NCBI RefSeq assembly: GCF_001625015.1
Contig: NZ_LVWJ02000014.1
Location: 186,001-250,000, forward strand
Direction: 5' to 3'
Source of the DNA: Lewinella sp. 4G2
GTDB lineage: Bacteria; Bacteroidota; Bacteroidia; Chitinophagales; Saprospiraceae
DNA length: 64,000 bases
Of this stretch, positions 16,391-26,000 are shown piece by piece (within the stretch, counting starts at the first letter, position 1; every line of letters begins with the position of its first letter). A program made the position numbers and the translations under genes. A model generated the notes under the pieces. It did no database searches. It was given only the letters and a program-made list of their open reading frames with translations, and was not told the DNA's origin.

Positions 16391-19300
16391 ATGGGAAAAC
16401 TGAACCGTTTACACAAGATCACGGGCTGGCTCGTCTTCGCCGTCGCCGCCATCGTCTACATCCTCAGTGCCGAAAGGACGGGGTCGCTCTGGGACGTGGG
16501 GGAGTTCATCCTCGGCGCCCACAAGCTCCAGGTCGTGCACCCACCGGGGGCACCGTTGTTCCTCATCATTGGCCGCATGTTCGCCGCCGTGGGGGACGTG
16601 CTCGGCGGGGAGAACCAGGCCATGGTGGCCTACGCCGTGAACCTCGTTTCCGGTATCTGTACGGCCTTCGCCGCGGCTTTCGTGGCCTGGATGACAATGC
16701 ACCTCAGCCGCTACACCATCCTGGGGCGGGAGGAAGAAGTGAAGCTGGAACTCGGTAGCGGACAGAACATCGCCGTCGCCGCCAGTGGCCTCGTGGCCGG
16801 CCTGGCAACGGCCTTCAGCACTTCCATTTGGTTCTCCGCCGTGGAGGGCGAGGTGTACGCCATGTCGCTGTTCTTTACCTGTCTGACCGCCTGGGCCGTC
16901 GTGAAGTGGTACTGCCGCCCGGATTCACCGGAGACGGACCGCTGGCTACTGTTTGCCCTATTTTCTGCGGGACTTTCGATCGGGGTTCACCTCCTCTCGA
17001 TCCTGACGATCCCGGCCATGGCCATCTTTTACTACTACAAGAAGACGAAGACTCCGAACTTCCTGGGCCTCGTGGGGCACCTCATCGCCGGGGTGGCCGT
17101 CATCATCTTTATCCAGGCTTTCGTGATTGTGGGCATCCCCACCATCTGGCAGTTCTTTGAGATCCCGATGGTCAACAGCATCGGGCTGCCGGTGCACTCG
17201 GGGATCATCCCCACCATGGCACTACTCGGTGCCGTGCTCTACTTCGGTCTGAAATTCGCCCACAAAAAGCAGCGGGCAGGCCTCCAGCAATTGCTGGTCG
17301 GATTCGCGCTGATGATCACGGCCTTCAGTACGGTCGGCGTCGTCGTCCTCCGCGCCGAGGCCAAGACGCCGGTTAACATGAACAACCCGGACAACGTCAC
17401 CAGCCTCCTGCCCTACCTCAACCGGGAGCAGTACGGGGAACGGAGCCTGATCTTCGGCCAGACCTTTACCGCCCGCGTCAACAAGACTGACGTGACCCAG
17501 CGCTACGGGCTCGTGGACGGCGAATATGTCGAAGGCGTCAACCAGAAGATCACGCCCGACTACGACAAGAAGATGCTCTTCAGCCGGATGTGGGATTCCA
17601 GCCAGGGCCGCGTCCGCCTCTATAAACAGTGGATGGGCCTCAACCCCGACGAAGCCCTGCCCCGCGGCCGCCCCACCATGGGCGACAACATCAAATTCTT
17701 CGTCCGCTACCAGATCGGCTGGATGTACTGGCGCTACTTCATGTGGAACTTCTCCGGCCGCCAGAACGGCACCCAAGGCTACACGGACTGGGACGAGAGC
17801 GACGGCAACTGGATCACCGGCATCAAATTCCTCGACGAGATGCGCCTCGGCAACCTCGATGAACTCCCGGAATACGCCAAGGAAGACCCGGCGCGGAACA
17901 CCTACTTCGCCCTCCCCTTCCTCTTCGGTTTGATCGGTCTTTTCTGGCACGCCCGGAAGAGTAAGAAGGAATTCATCGCCCTGCTCGGCCTTTTCGTCAT
18001 TACCGGCATCGGCATTATTGTGTATACCAACCAGCCGCCGAATGAGCCGCGGGAGCGGGATTACGTACTCGTCGGTTCCTTCTTTACTTTCTGTATCTGG
18101 ATGGGCATGGCCGTGCCGGCCCTCTACGAGATGGCACGGGAGAAATTCAATGCCAAGGGCTTCGGCGTGGCGGGTGGCATTGCCGCCATCGTCCTCGTCG
18201 CGCCCCTGCTGATGGGCTTCCAGAACTGGGATGACCACAGCCGCGCCAACCACACCGGAGCGCGCGACTACGCGGCCAATTTCCTCAATTCGGTCGACGA
18301 AAACGCCATCATCTTCACCTACGGCGATAATGATACCTACCCACTCTGGTACGCCCAGGAGGTGGAGGGCATCCGCACGGATGTCCGCGTCGTCAACCTC
18401 AGCCTCATCGCCGTTGACTGGTATATCGACCTGCTGCGGTACAAGATGAACGACTCGGACCCCATTAAACTGGGGCTGACCCGCGATATGATCCGGGGCA
18501 GCAAACGCAACCAGGTGCCCTACTACAATACCCGGAACCAGGAGCGGGACTGCTCACGCGATGCGCCCATTTCCCTGGACCGCTTCATGCAGCAGATCGC
18601 CACCAACAACCCGCTACCCCTGCAGAACGGTGGCTCCCTCGTGGCCCAATACAATAGCTGTAACGTCGGCATTCGCATCGACCCGAACAAGCTCACTCAG
18701 GCGCCCTGGTTGACGCCCAACGGCGAAGCCCCCCAGCAGCGCCTGCCGATTCGCATCAGCAACACGCGCCTGCTTAAGGACGAAATCGCCATCCTCGACA
18801 TCATTAACTCCAACCTCTACGAGCGGCCCATATACTGGGCGGTGACTTGCCAGCAGAGCAAACTGATGGGTCTGGAGCGCTTCCTCGAGCTTGAAGGCTT
18901 AGGCCTCAAGCTCACCGCCACGGCGAACAAGAATGAGAACCGCAAGTACGGCATCATCGGCAGCGGCGGCATCAACGAAGAGAAGACGGCGGACCTCGTC
19001 CTCAACAAGTGGCTCTACGGCAACTTCGACACCGAGGATACCCACATCAATACTTCCTACGCCCCCGCCGTGCAGTCCATGCAGCTCGTCACCCTCCGCA
19101 CGATGGACGCCCTCGTCGAGGCCGGCCAGCAGGAGAAAGCCTTTGAAGTGGGAGAGAAGTACTTCGCGTCCTTCCCGGACATGAACTTCCCCTTCTTTTA
19201 CCAGACGCTGCAGATGATCCAGCCCTACATGCTCGCGCAGGAGGCCGGCCGCATCCAGCCCGTCATCGAGCAACTCGCCCGCAACGCCGCCGACCGGATG

Positions 19301-19504
19301 GATTACTACACAAGCCTCGACGAAGACATCGTCGCCTCCAGCTACTCCCGCGATTACCAGTTGACGGAGTCGATCATCTCTACGCTGCTACGCCAATCGC
19401 GCCAGCAGAACAACCCGGAGCTCCAGGCCAGCGTCGAGCAGATCCTCGGCAACTACCTGTTCATTGCGCCGGAAACGCAGCAGCAGGCGCAACCTACCGA
19501 GTAA
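16391..19504 (+). CDS. DUF2723 multi-pass membrane protein (TMEM260/O-mannosyltransferase-like)
   Basis: The gene encodes 1037 aa from the ATG at 16391. The N-terminal half has about ten hydrophobic segments. The first carries WLVFAVAAIVYILSAERTGSLWDVGEF, followed by HPPGAPLFLIIGR, the DUF2723 signature with an acidic residue after the first helix, as in GT-C glycosyltransferases. A soluble C-terminal part (about residues 570-1037) starts near the DNDTYPLWYAQEVEGIR block and ends in a helical region. The family is related to eukaryotic TMEM260, which adds O-mannose to proteins. A lipid-linked-sugar-dependent protein glycosyltransferase in the inner membrane is thus a reasonable inference; the acceptor is unknown. 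A promoter box precedes it and a strong terminator follows. Confidence 0.88.
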   Translation: MGKLNRLHKITGWLVFAVAAIVYILSAERTGSLWDVGEFILGAHKLQVVHPPGAPLFLIIGRMFAAVGDVLGGENQAMVAYAVNLVSGICTAFAAAFVAWMTMHLSRYTILGREEEVKLELGSGQNIAVAASGLVAGLATAFSTSIWFSAVEGEVYAMSLFFTCLTAWAVVKWYCRPDSPETDRWLLFALFSAGLSIGVHLLSILTIPAMAIFYYYKKTKTPNFLGLVGHLIAGVAVIIFIQAFVIVGIPTIWQFFEIPMVNSIGLPVHSGIIPTMALLGAVLYFGLKFAHKKQRAGLQQLLVGFALMITAFSTVGVVVLRAEAKTPVNMNNPDNVTSLLPYLNREQYGERSLIFGQTFTARVNKTDVTQRYGLVDGEYVEGVNQKITPDYDKKMLFSRMWDSSQGRVRLYKQWMGLNPDEALPRGRPTMGDNIKFFVRYQIGWMYWRYFMWNFSGRQNGTQGYTDWDESDGNWITGIKFLDEMRLGNLDELPEYAKEDPARNTYFALPFLFGLIGLFWHARKSKKEFIALLGLFVITGIGIIVYTNQPPNEPRERDYVLVGSFFTFCIWMGMAVPALYEMAREKFNAKGFGVAGGIAAIVLVAPLLMGFQNWDDHSRANHTGARDYAANFLNSVDENAIIFTYGDNDTYPLWYAQEVEGIRTDVRVVNLSLIAVDWYIDLLRYKMNDSDPIKLGLTRDMIRGSKRNQVPYYNTRNQERDCSRDAPISLDRFMQQIATNNPLPLQNGGSLVAQYNSCNVGIRIDPNKLTQAPWLTPNGEAPQQRLPIRISNTRLLKDEIAILDIINSNLYERPIYWAVTCQQSKLMGLERFLELEGLGLKLTATANKNENRKYGIIGSGGINEEKTADLVLNKWLYGNFDTEDTHINTSYAPAVQSMQLVTLRTMDALVEAGQQEKAFEVGEKYFASFPDMNFPFFYQTLQMIQPYMLAQEAGRIQPVIEQLARNAADRMDYYTSLDEDIVASSYSRDYQLTESIISTLLRQSRQQNNPELQASVEQILGNYLFIAPETQQQAQPTE

Positions 19505-19522
19505 AATCAGGCTAGGTCATTA

Positions 19523-19560
19523 AAGCCCCCGTCGGTCCTAACCGGCGGGGGCTTTTTGTT
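19523..19560 (+). terminator. Rho-independent terminator after the DUF2723 gene
   Basis: GCCCCCGTCGGT (19525-19536) pairs with ACCGGCGGGGGC (19541-19552), a 12-bp stem with one wobble, followed by TTTTTGTTT. It separates the DUF2723 gene from the ligase operon. Confidence 0.92.
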
Positions 19561-19591
19561 TCGGCACGTTCGTCGAGTATCTTGCTCACCC

Positions 19592-21139
19592 ATGCAAGAA
19601 CTCATTTTTCGCGCCCGGAACTTCGGCGACCGCGAGGCCATCAAACAGGGCGATCAAGTTTACACTTACGCTAAGCTACTCACCGATTCTGCACGGGTCG
19701 CCCGGCAATTACTAGATGGCCGAGATGACCTGAAGGAAGCCCGCATCGCCTTTCTCGTCTCACCCTCCTACGCCTACGTGGTTTGCCAGTGGGCCATCTG
19801 GCGGGCCGGTGGCATCGCCGTTCCCCTCTGCGTCGACCACCCCGTCCCCGCCCTCCGCTACGTCCTCGAAGACACCGCCGCGCAGACCCTCATCATCCAT
19901 CCGGATTTCACCGAAAAAATGCGGGCCACCACTTCCGAATTAGGTCTGCAACTACTGGCACTGCCATCCACGCTAATCGGTACAACCTGGGCGCTGTCGC
20001 AGGTGCCAGGAGATGGGCAAGCAAACGGGGCCGACGGCCAAGGGGAGGATACTCCCCTACCCAAAGTGGCCCCCGAACGTCGCGCTCAGATCCTCTACAC
20101 GAGTGGGACGACGAGCCTACCGAAGGGCGTCGTCACCACCCACGCCAACATCCGCCAGCAAATCACCACCCTCGTGGACGCCTGGGAATGGAGCGAGGAC
20201 GATCGTATCCTCAACATCCTGCCGCTGCACCACGTCCACGGCATCATTAACGTACTGAGCTGCGCGCTCTGGAGTGGTGCCCGCTGCGAATTTCCCGAAC
20301 AAGGTTTCCGGGCGAACGAAGTCTGGGAGAAGATGGCCGCCAACGAAATCACCCGCTTCATGGCCGTTCCCACCATCTACTATAAACTCATCTCCTACTG
20401 GGAGAAACTGGGCGAAAGCGACCAAACCCGCCTCAGCGCCGGCGCCGCTACCCTCAACCTGATGATCTCCGGCTCTGCGGCCCTACCCGTCCCGACATTA
20501 GAGCGATGGCGGGAAATCACCGGCCAAACCCTCCTGGAACGCTACGGCATGACGGAGATCGGCATGGGGCTGTCCAATAGCTACCGCGGCGAACGGCGGC
20601 CCGGCCACGTCGGCCTGCCCCTCCCCGGCGTGGAAATGCGACTGGCGGACGAAAACCAGGAAACCATCCACCGGGAGCACGTGCCGGGGCAGATCCAGAT
20701 CAAAGGCCCCAGCGTCTTCCTCGAATACTGGAACAAACCGGAGGCCACCGCCAAAAGCTTTACCGCGGACGGCTGGTTCCTCACCGGCGACGTAGCGGAG
20801 TTGAACGACGGCCTCTACCGCATCCTTGGCCGCAATTCGGTGGACATCATCAAATCCGGCGGCTACAAGATCTCCGCCCTCGAGATCGAAGCCGTTCTGT
20901 TGGCCCACCCCGCCGTAGATCAGTGCGCCGTGGTTGGCCTCCCGGACCAAGAATGGGGGGAAGTAGTAGCCGCTGCCGTCGTTACGCGTGAGGAAAATCC
21001 GGACTGGAAGGCCATCACCGCCTGGCTGAAGGAACGCATCCCCGGCTACCGACTGCCCCGGCGGTGGCTGAAACTGGATGAACTCCCCCGCAACACCATT
21101 GGGAAGGTGACGAAGAACGAATTGAAAACCCTTTTCTAG
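19592..21139 (+). CDS. AMP-dependent acyl-CoA synthetase
   Basis: The gene encodes 515 aa from the ATG at 19592; an upstream in-frame start would overlap the terminator. It is an ANL-family ligase: P-loop ILYTSGTTSLPKGVV (about residues 166-180), LPLHHVHG, GSAALP, ERYGMTEIGMGLSN, the adenylate Asp in GWFLTGDVA (about 391), and C-terminal PRNTIGKVTKNEL with the catalytic Lys. It activates a carboxylate with ATP and CoA; overall look and length are closest to malonyl-/methylmalonyl-CoA or medium-chain acyl-CoA synthetases (ACSF3-like). A copy of the dispersed motif lies in a variable loop (WALSQVPG, about 133-140). It is followed within one base by a small membrane protein and a symporter, suggesting uptake and activation of the same acid. 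Confidence 0.9.
   Translation: MQELIFRARNFGDREAIKQGDQVYTYAKLLTDSARVARQLLDGRDDLKEARIAFLVSPSYAYVVCQWAIWRAGGIAVPLCVDHPVPALRYVLEDTAAQTLIIHPDFTEKMRATTSELGLQLLALPSTLIGTTWALSQVPGDGQANGADGQGEDTPLPKVAPERRAQILYTSGTTSLPKGVVTTHANIRQQITTLVDAWEWSEDDRILNILPLHHVHGIINVLSCALWSGARCEFPEQGFRANEVWEKMAANEITRFMAVPTIYYKLISYWEKLGESDQTRLSAGAATLNLMISGSAALPVPTLERWREITGQTLLERYGMTEIGMGLSNSYRGERRPGHVGLPLPGVEMRLADENQETIHREHVPGQIQIKGPSVFLEYWNKPEATAKSFTADGWFLTGDVAELNDGLYRILGRNSVDIIKSGGYKISALEIEAVLLAHPAVDQCAVVGLPDQEWGEVVAAAVVTREENPDWKAITAWLKERIPGYRLPRRWLKLDELPRNTIGKVTKNELKTLF
19989..20007 (-). repeat. Dispersed 19-bp motif, copy 5
   Basis: A minus-oriented copy inside the acyl-CoA synthetase. The plus-strand frame reads it as WALSQVP. 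One of the two variable positions (R) is A rather than G. Confidence 0.75.
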
Positions 21140-21140
21140 C

Positions 21141-21263
21141 ATGGACTTCTGGACTGCCTTCCCCTACCTGGCCATGCTGGTGCTCATCGCCTTCAACGCC
21201 TGGCTCGTCATCCGCCGCGACATTGAGGTGGAGGACCGCGCCGGCGAAGACCCCCACCACTGA
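21141..21263 (+). CDS. 40-aa small membrane protein, symporter accessory type
   Basis: A 40-aa reading frame starts with ATG one base after the ligase stop. Its TGA overlaps the symporter ATG (TGATG), the classic translational-coupling arrangement. There is one hydrophobic helix (about residues 6-24, FPYLAMLVLIAFNAWLVI), then a charged tail (RRDIEVEDRAGEDPHH). Small single-helix partners encoded directly upstream of sodium/solute symporters are known, so an accessory role for the next gene is likely. The frame is kept free of stops while being tightly packed on both sides, which supports a real gene. Confidence 0.75.
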   Translation: MDFWTAFPYLAMLVLIAFNAWLVIRRDIEVEDRAGEDPHH

Positions 21264-22804
21264 TGGACTACCTGCAAGAACATTTCTTTACGATCCTGCT
21301 CACGCTCATCTACGTTGGAGGGTGCCTCTACGTAGGTTGGTACTTCAAAAAGCAGGCCGCCGCTTCGGCTGCGGATTACTACGTCGCCAAACGGAAGATT
21401 CCTGGCTGGGTCATTTCCCTGGCTTTTTTCTCCACCTCGGCCAGCACTAATACCTACATCGGTCAGGCGGGGAAGTCGTTCCAGTACGGTTTAAGTTGGG
21501 CTTGGATGGGCTTGATTTGGACGGTCTTCTGTATCATCTCCTGGCAACTGCTGGGGCCACGGATGCGCGTACAGACCGCCCGTTTGCAGTCCTTCACGAT
21601 CCCGGATTACTTCCACCTGCGCTACCAAAGTAATCTGGCGAAGTACATCCGGTTACTCTCCGCTTTCATCATCCTTTTTGCAACGGTGTGGTACATGGTA
21701 GGGATTGCCAAGGGTTGCGCCGTCGTCCTGGAAACCGTTCTCGAAGTCCCCTATCTCTACGGGGCGGCGGGGATTCTCTTCATCACCTGTGCCTACACGA
21801 TATGGGGTGGGATGTACTCGGTATTGTGGACGGACGCCATCCAGGGCATCATCATGTTCGGGGTGGCCATTTTGATGCTCTGCCTACCCTTCTTCTTCGT
21901 AGGCGGCGTTGAACCCCTATTCGACGCCATTGGTCAGACGGATCACGTCACCAAGGCCGGTGAACCAATGGGCAACGGCCTGGTGACCTTTGGCAATCTG
22001 GTCTCCTTCATTTACATCCTGGGCATTGGCTTGAGTATCGGCATGAAGCAGATTTCGGAGCCCAAAAACCTGATCCGCTTTTATTCCGTAGACAACGCCA
22101 AATCCATGCGTTTCGCCATGATCTGGACGCCCGTCTTCCTTGGGATATCATTGGTTTGCGTTATGGGCCTGGGTGCCCTGGTGCACGGCATGGCTACCCC
22201 GGCGGAAGCGAGCTACCTCATCCAGGACACCGACAAAGTGGTCGGTTTCATGCTCGATAAGTTTGATAACAAGATCGTGAGTGGCGTCTGCGTAGCGGGG
22301 CTGTTTGCGGCGGGGATGTCCTCCCTGGCCTCCGTGATCATCATTATTGGGACGGCCATCGTCAAGGACATCTGGCACTTGCTCAAGCCCATGCCCGAAG
22401 AGAAGTTAGTGCCCCGGACAAAGTGGGCCATGTTTGCCTACTGCCTGTTCACCTTCGGCCTGGTGTGGGTCCTGTCCATCTACCCCATTGGTGGCATTGT
22501 GGAGTTGACGGCCTTCGCGGGGGCGGTATTCGCGGCGAGTTTCTTCCCTGGCATTTTCGGCGGCCTCTACCTGCGCTGGGGAACGGACGCCGGCGCCCTG
22601 GCCAGCATGGTCGCGGGGATGGTCATCAACGTAGTGTGGCGGGTATTCTTTCGCTTTGATTACGCCGGCCTGCAGGACATCCACGAGATCATTCCTGCGT
22701 TTCTGCTGTCAAGTTTGACGTACGTCGTCGTCAGCAAACTCACGGCTGATCGGGTGCCGAAGCGGGAGCATTTGAATTTAGTGTTTGGAGGGAGTGAGGC
22801 GTGA
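21263..22804 (+). CDS. Sodium/solute symporter (SSS family)
   Basis: The gene encodes 513 aa with about 13 hydrophobic helices. SSS-family landmarks include SLAFFSTSASTNTYIGQAGK (about residues 50-69), the loop ADYYVAKRKIPGW (about 36-48), YTIWGGMYSVLWTDAIQG, and GLFAAGMSSLASVIIIIGTAIVKDI, typical of the core helices. It should import a solute with Na+ across the inner membrane. Cotranslation with the acyl-CoA synthetase suggests a monocarboxylate-type substrate; glucose/galactose-type members look similar, so the substrate is open. No terminator is visible in the 265-base gap that follows, which otherwise holds only AT-rich sequence. Confidence 0.92.
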   Translation: MDYLQEHFFTILLTLIYVGGCLYVGWYFKKQAAASAADYYVAKRKIPGWVISLAFFSTSASTNTYIGQAGKSFQYGLSWAWMGLIWTVFCIISWQLLGPRMRVQTARLQSFTIPDYFHLRYQSNLAKYIRLLSAFIILFATVWYMVGIAKGCAVVLETVLEVPYLYGAAGILFITCAYTIWGGMYSVLWTDAIQGIIMFGVAILMLCLPFFFVGGVEPLFDAIGQTDHVTKAGEPMGNGLVTFGNLVSFIYILGIGLSIGMKQISEPKNLIRFYSVDNAKSMRFAMIWTPVFLGISLVCVMGLGALVHGMATPAEASYLIQDTDKVVGFMLDKFDNKIVSGVCVAGLFAAGMSSLASVIIIIGTAIVKDIWHLLKPMPEEKLVPRTKWAMFAYCLFTFGLVWVLSIYPIGGIVELTAFAGAVFAASFFPGIFGGLYLRWGTDAGALASMVAGMVINVVWRVFFRFDYAGLQDIHEIIPAFLLSSLTYVVVSKLTADRVPKREHLNLVFGGSEA

Positions 22805-23069
22805 TCCAAGGTAATTTGATTAAAATCCTGAAGCAGTACCTTTCAGTCGGTCAGCTGGCCACATTTATTAAAGGACTTGGCATATAATTTGATTGATCCC
22901 GTCACTCACAAACAGCGCCTCGATATCAACAATATTTACCCGTAAAGTAAATTCGATCTGCAGGCCTTAGTCCAAAAGGTAAGCGTTCCGACGAAAGCGA
23001 TATGACCCCGTGAATGATAAACATAAATTTTAAAATCACGTTGCGCAAGCAGGCCCACACACCCGTCAG

Positions 23070-26000
23070 ATGCAATACCCGGCCCGCCGCACGTCACGAC
23101 TCTTAAGTAGAAAACTCCTCACTATAGCGGTCTTTCTCGCCTTTCCGGTGGGGTTGATTGCACAGGTTTTCGTGGGCCCTTCCGGGCAGGTAATTCCCCC
23201 CGGCGCGCCCGATGAAACACGGGGTGTAACGATCTCAGAAGTTACCGTTACCGGCATTGGAACGCTGAGCAAGTGTAGCGTACTGGAGCGGGTATTCATC
23301 AATATCGATCATACCTACGTGGGCGACGTGGCCATCTTCGTCATTAGCCCGGCGGGTACGGTCCTGGAGCTTACTTCCGGCAACGGTGGATTCAGGGATA
23401 ACTGGCGCAACACCACTTTTAGGGACGATGCTACCATTAATATCGTCAATGGTAACCCACCCTACACGGGTACCTTCCAGCCGGAAGGGCGACAACAAGC
23501 ACTTGAACCTTTTTTCGATAATGGACCAGACCTGGCCACCTTCACCCTGGCCAATACCTTCGAAGGAGAGGATGCCGACGGCGTGTGGCAACTCTACGTT
23601 AATGATTACGTCGCAGTGGACGTTGGTGAGATCATCGACTGGGAAATAGAGTTTTTCGTTTCGGACGTCGTATTGACCGGTGAGCTACAGGCGAGCAAAC
23701 CCAACATCTGCGCGGGGGAGGAAGTAGACCTGTCCGTTGTCGGTGAAGTTCCGGCTGATGCCACCTATGTTTGGTCAACCGGAGAGGCAACGCCTACCAT
23801 TACCGTCTCCCCCACTGAACCTACCACCTACGCCGTGACCGTAACGGCGGAGCAGTGCGAGTTGGAGGTGGACCTCACCATCACCCCAACGGAAACACCA
23901 GGTATCGATGGGGAAGCCTTCCTCTGTAGTAGTGATGGAGAGAGTGTGGAACTTACCGCCGTGGGGGAAGGACCCTTCAACTGGAGCAATGGCGCATCGG
24001 GCCCTTCCATCACGGTATATCCCACGGAAACGACCAGTTACACAGTCAGCAACGGTACTGGGGCGTGCAATACTAGTGAGCCCTTCGAGGTCACCGTTCA
24101 ACCCATTTCACTCGATTTGTCCGCAAGCACTAATGGGCAGTGCGTGGGCGAGCCCGTTACGCTCACTGCAGCGGGAGGGTCTTCAACGGCTACCTATCAG
24201 TGGAGTACCGGAGAAGCCACTCCTTCCATCACCTTTAACCCGACCACCAGCGCCACCTATTCCGTCACCTTAACCGAAGGAACCTGCACGCTGACGGACG
24301 AAATTTTGGTGGAGGCCTTTCCTACCGCCGTCGCACTAGGAGAGGACCGTACAATTTGTGGTGGAGAGCTTCTTTCCCTTACCCCTACGGGCCCCGGTCC
24401 TTTTACCTGGAGCACGGGTGAGATCGCGGATTTTATCCTGGTCACCCCCTCGGTCACAACTACCTATACCGCCACGGCGACGCAGGGAAACTGCTCCGTA
24501 TCGGACGAGATTACCATCAACGTGCTACCCGATGCTGCCGTGACCGCCCCCGCTGACAGAACCATCTGCAGTGGTGAATTCATCATCCTGGAGGCCACCG
24601 GTACTGGCCCCTTCACCTGGTCCGACGGACAAACCGGGGCAACCATCACCGTATCACCGTCCGAGACAACTACGTACACGGTAAACGTCGGTAGTGGTGC
24701 CTGTGCGGCATCCGATGAGGTGACCGTTACCGTTTTCGAGCAACCTACCGTGGACCTCGGGCCGGACGCCAGCTATTGCGCCGATGGCCCAACCACCCTT
24801 ACTGCCTTAGGTGAATTCGACGCCATTCAGTGGAGTACCGGAGCAAACACCGCCACCATTGATCTCCAGGATGCCGGCACGGTCACCTATACCGCAACCG
24901 CCACGATTGGAACTTGCTCGGCATCCGACCAAGTAACCATTGCCATAATTCCGGAAGTTGAACTATTGGCCAGCGCGGATACCGCCATCTGTGCTGGTGG
25001 CCAGGCAGTATTAAGCGCAGCCGGCACCGGCCCCTTCCGGTGGAGCACGGGTGAGGTTGGCCCCACGATTCAGGTAAGCCCGGACGGGCTACAAGCCTAT
25101 ACCGTCACCGCCGGCGCGGGAGATTGCGCTATTACCGAAGAAGTGCGGGTGGACGTAGATCCCCTCCCGGTAGCCGATCTCGGGAACGACAGAACGGTCT
25201 GTATTACGGATGAAATCACGCTGGAGAATATCGCTACCGAAGATGACTACTCCTGGAGTACCGGCTCTACTGAACCAACGGTTTCAATCACCGCCGCAGT
25301 AGACACGTCAATTTTCCTTACCGTTACCCGGGGGGACTGCACGGCCAGCGACACCATCAGCGTATTCGTCAGCGCGCCCCGGATTGATTTGGGCTCCGAC
25401 CGCACGGTGTGCCCAGGAGATTCCGTATCACTGGAGATACCGTCCGCGGATAGCTACCTCTGGAATAACGGCAGTACGGAACAATCCGTATTGATTATAC
25501 CAACGGCCAGCCAGGAAGTGAGTGTGGAAGCGACGATTGCCGGCTGCCCCGCCCGCGATACCTTACGTATTGACCTCGCCGAATCGCTAATTATTGACGC
25601 CGGCGAAGACATCAGCATCTGCCCCGGAGAATCGACCCAACTCAGGGCGCAGTCCACCGCTCTGGTGACTTGGAGTACCGGCGTGACCGGAGCGGAACTG
25701 GACGTTGCGCCCACCGAGAATACCTTCTTCTTCGCCACCATCGGCAGTGGTAATTGTGCCGTGACCGATTCCGTTTTGGTATCCATTAATCCTACAGCTA
25801 GCCTGGATTTGGGGAATGATTTTTCCATTTGCCTTGGGTCTGATACTACCTTAATTCCGGTTGGAAATAGTAGCACATTCAACTGGAGTACCGGAGAGTC
25901 GTCGCCATCAATCGCCGTGGCGCCAGATGAGGATACGACTTACGAAGTCACTGGCACCACGGCGGAGGGGTGTACCGCCACGGATAGCTTACGGATCACC

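Noticed and set aside
17222-18253. Long open frame antisense to the DUF2723 gene
   Set aside because: It mirrors a GC-rich coding region, has no motif or signal peptide, and the plus-strand frame is clearly the real gene.
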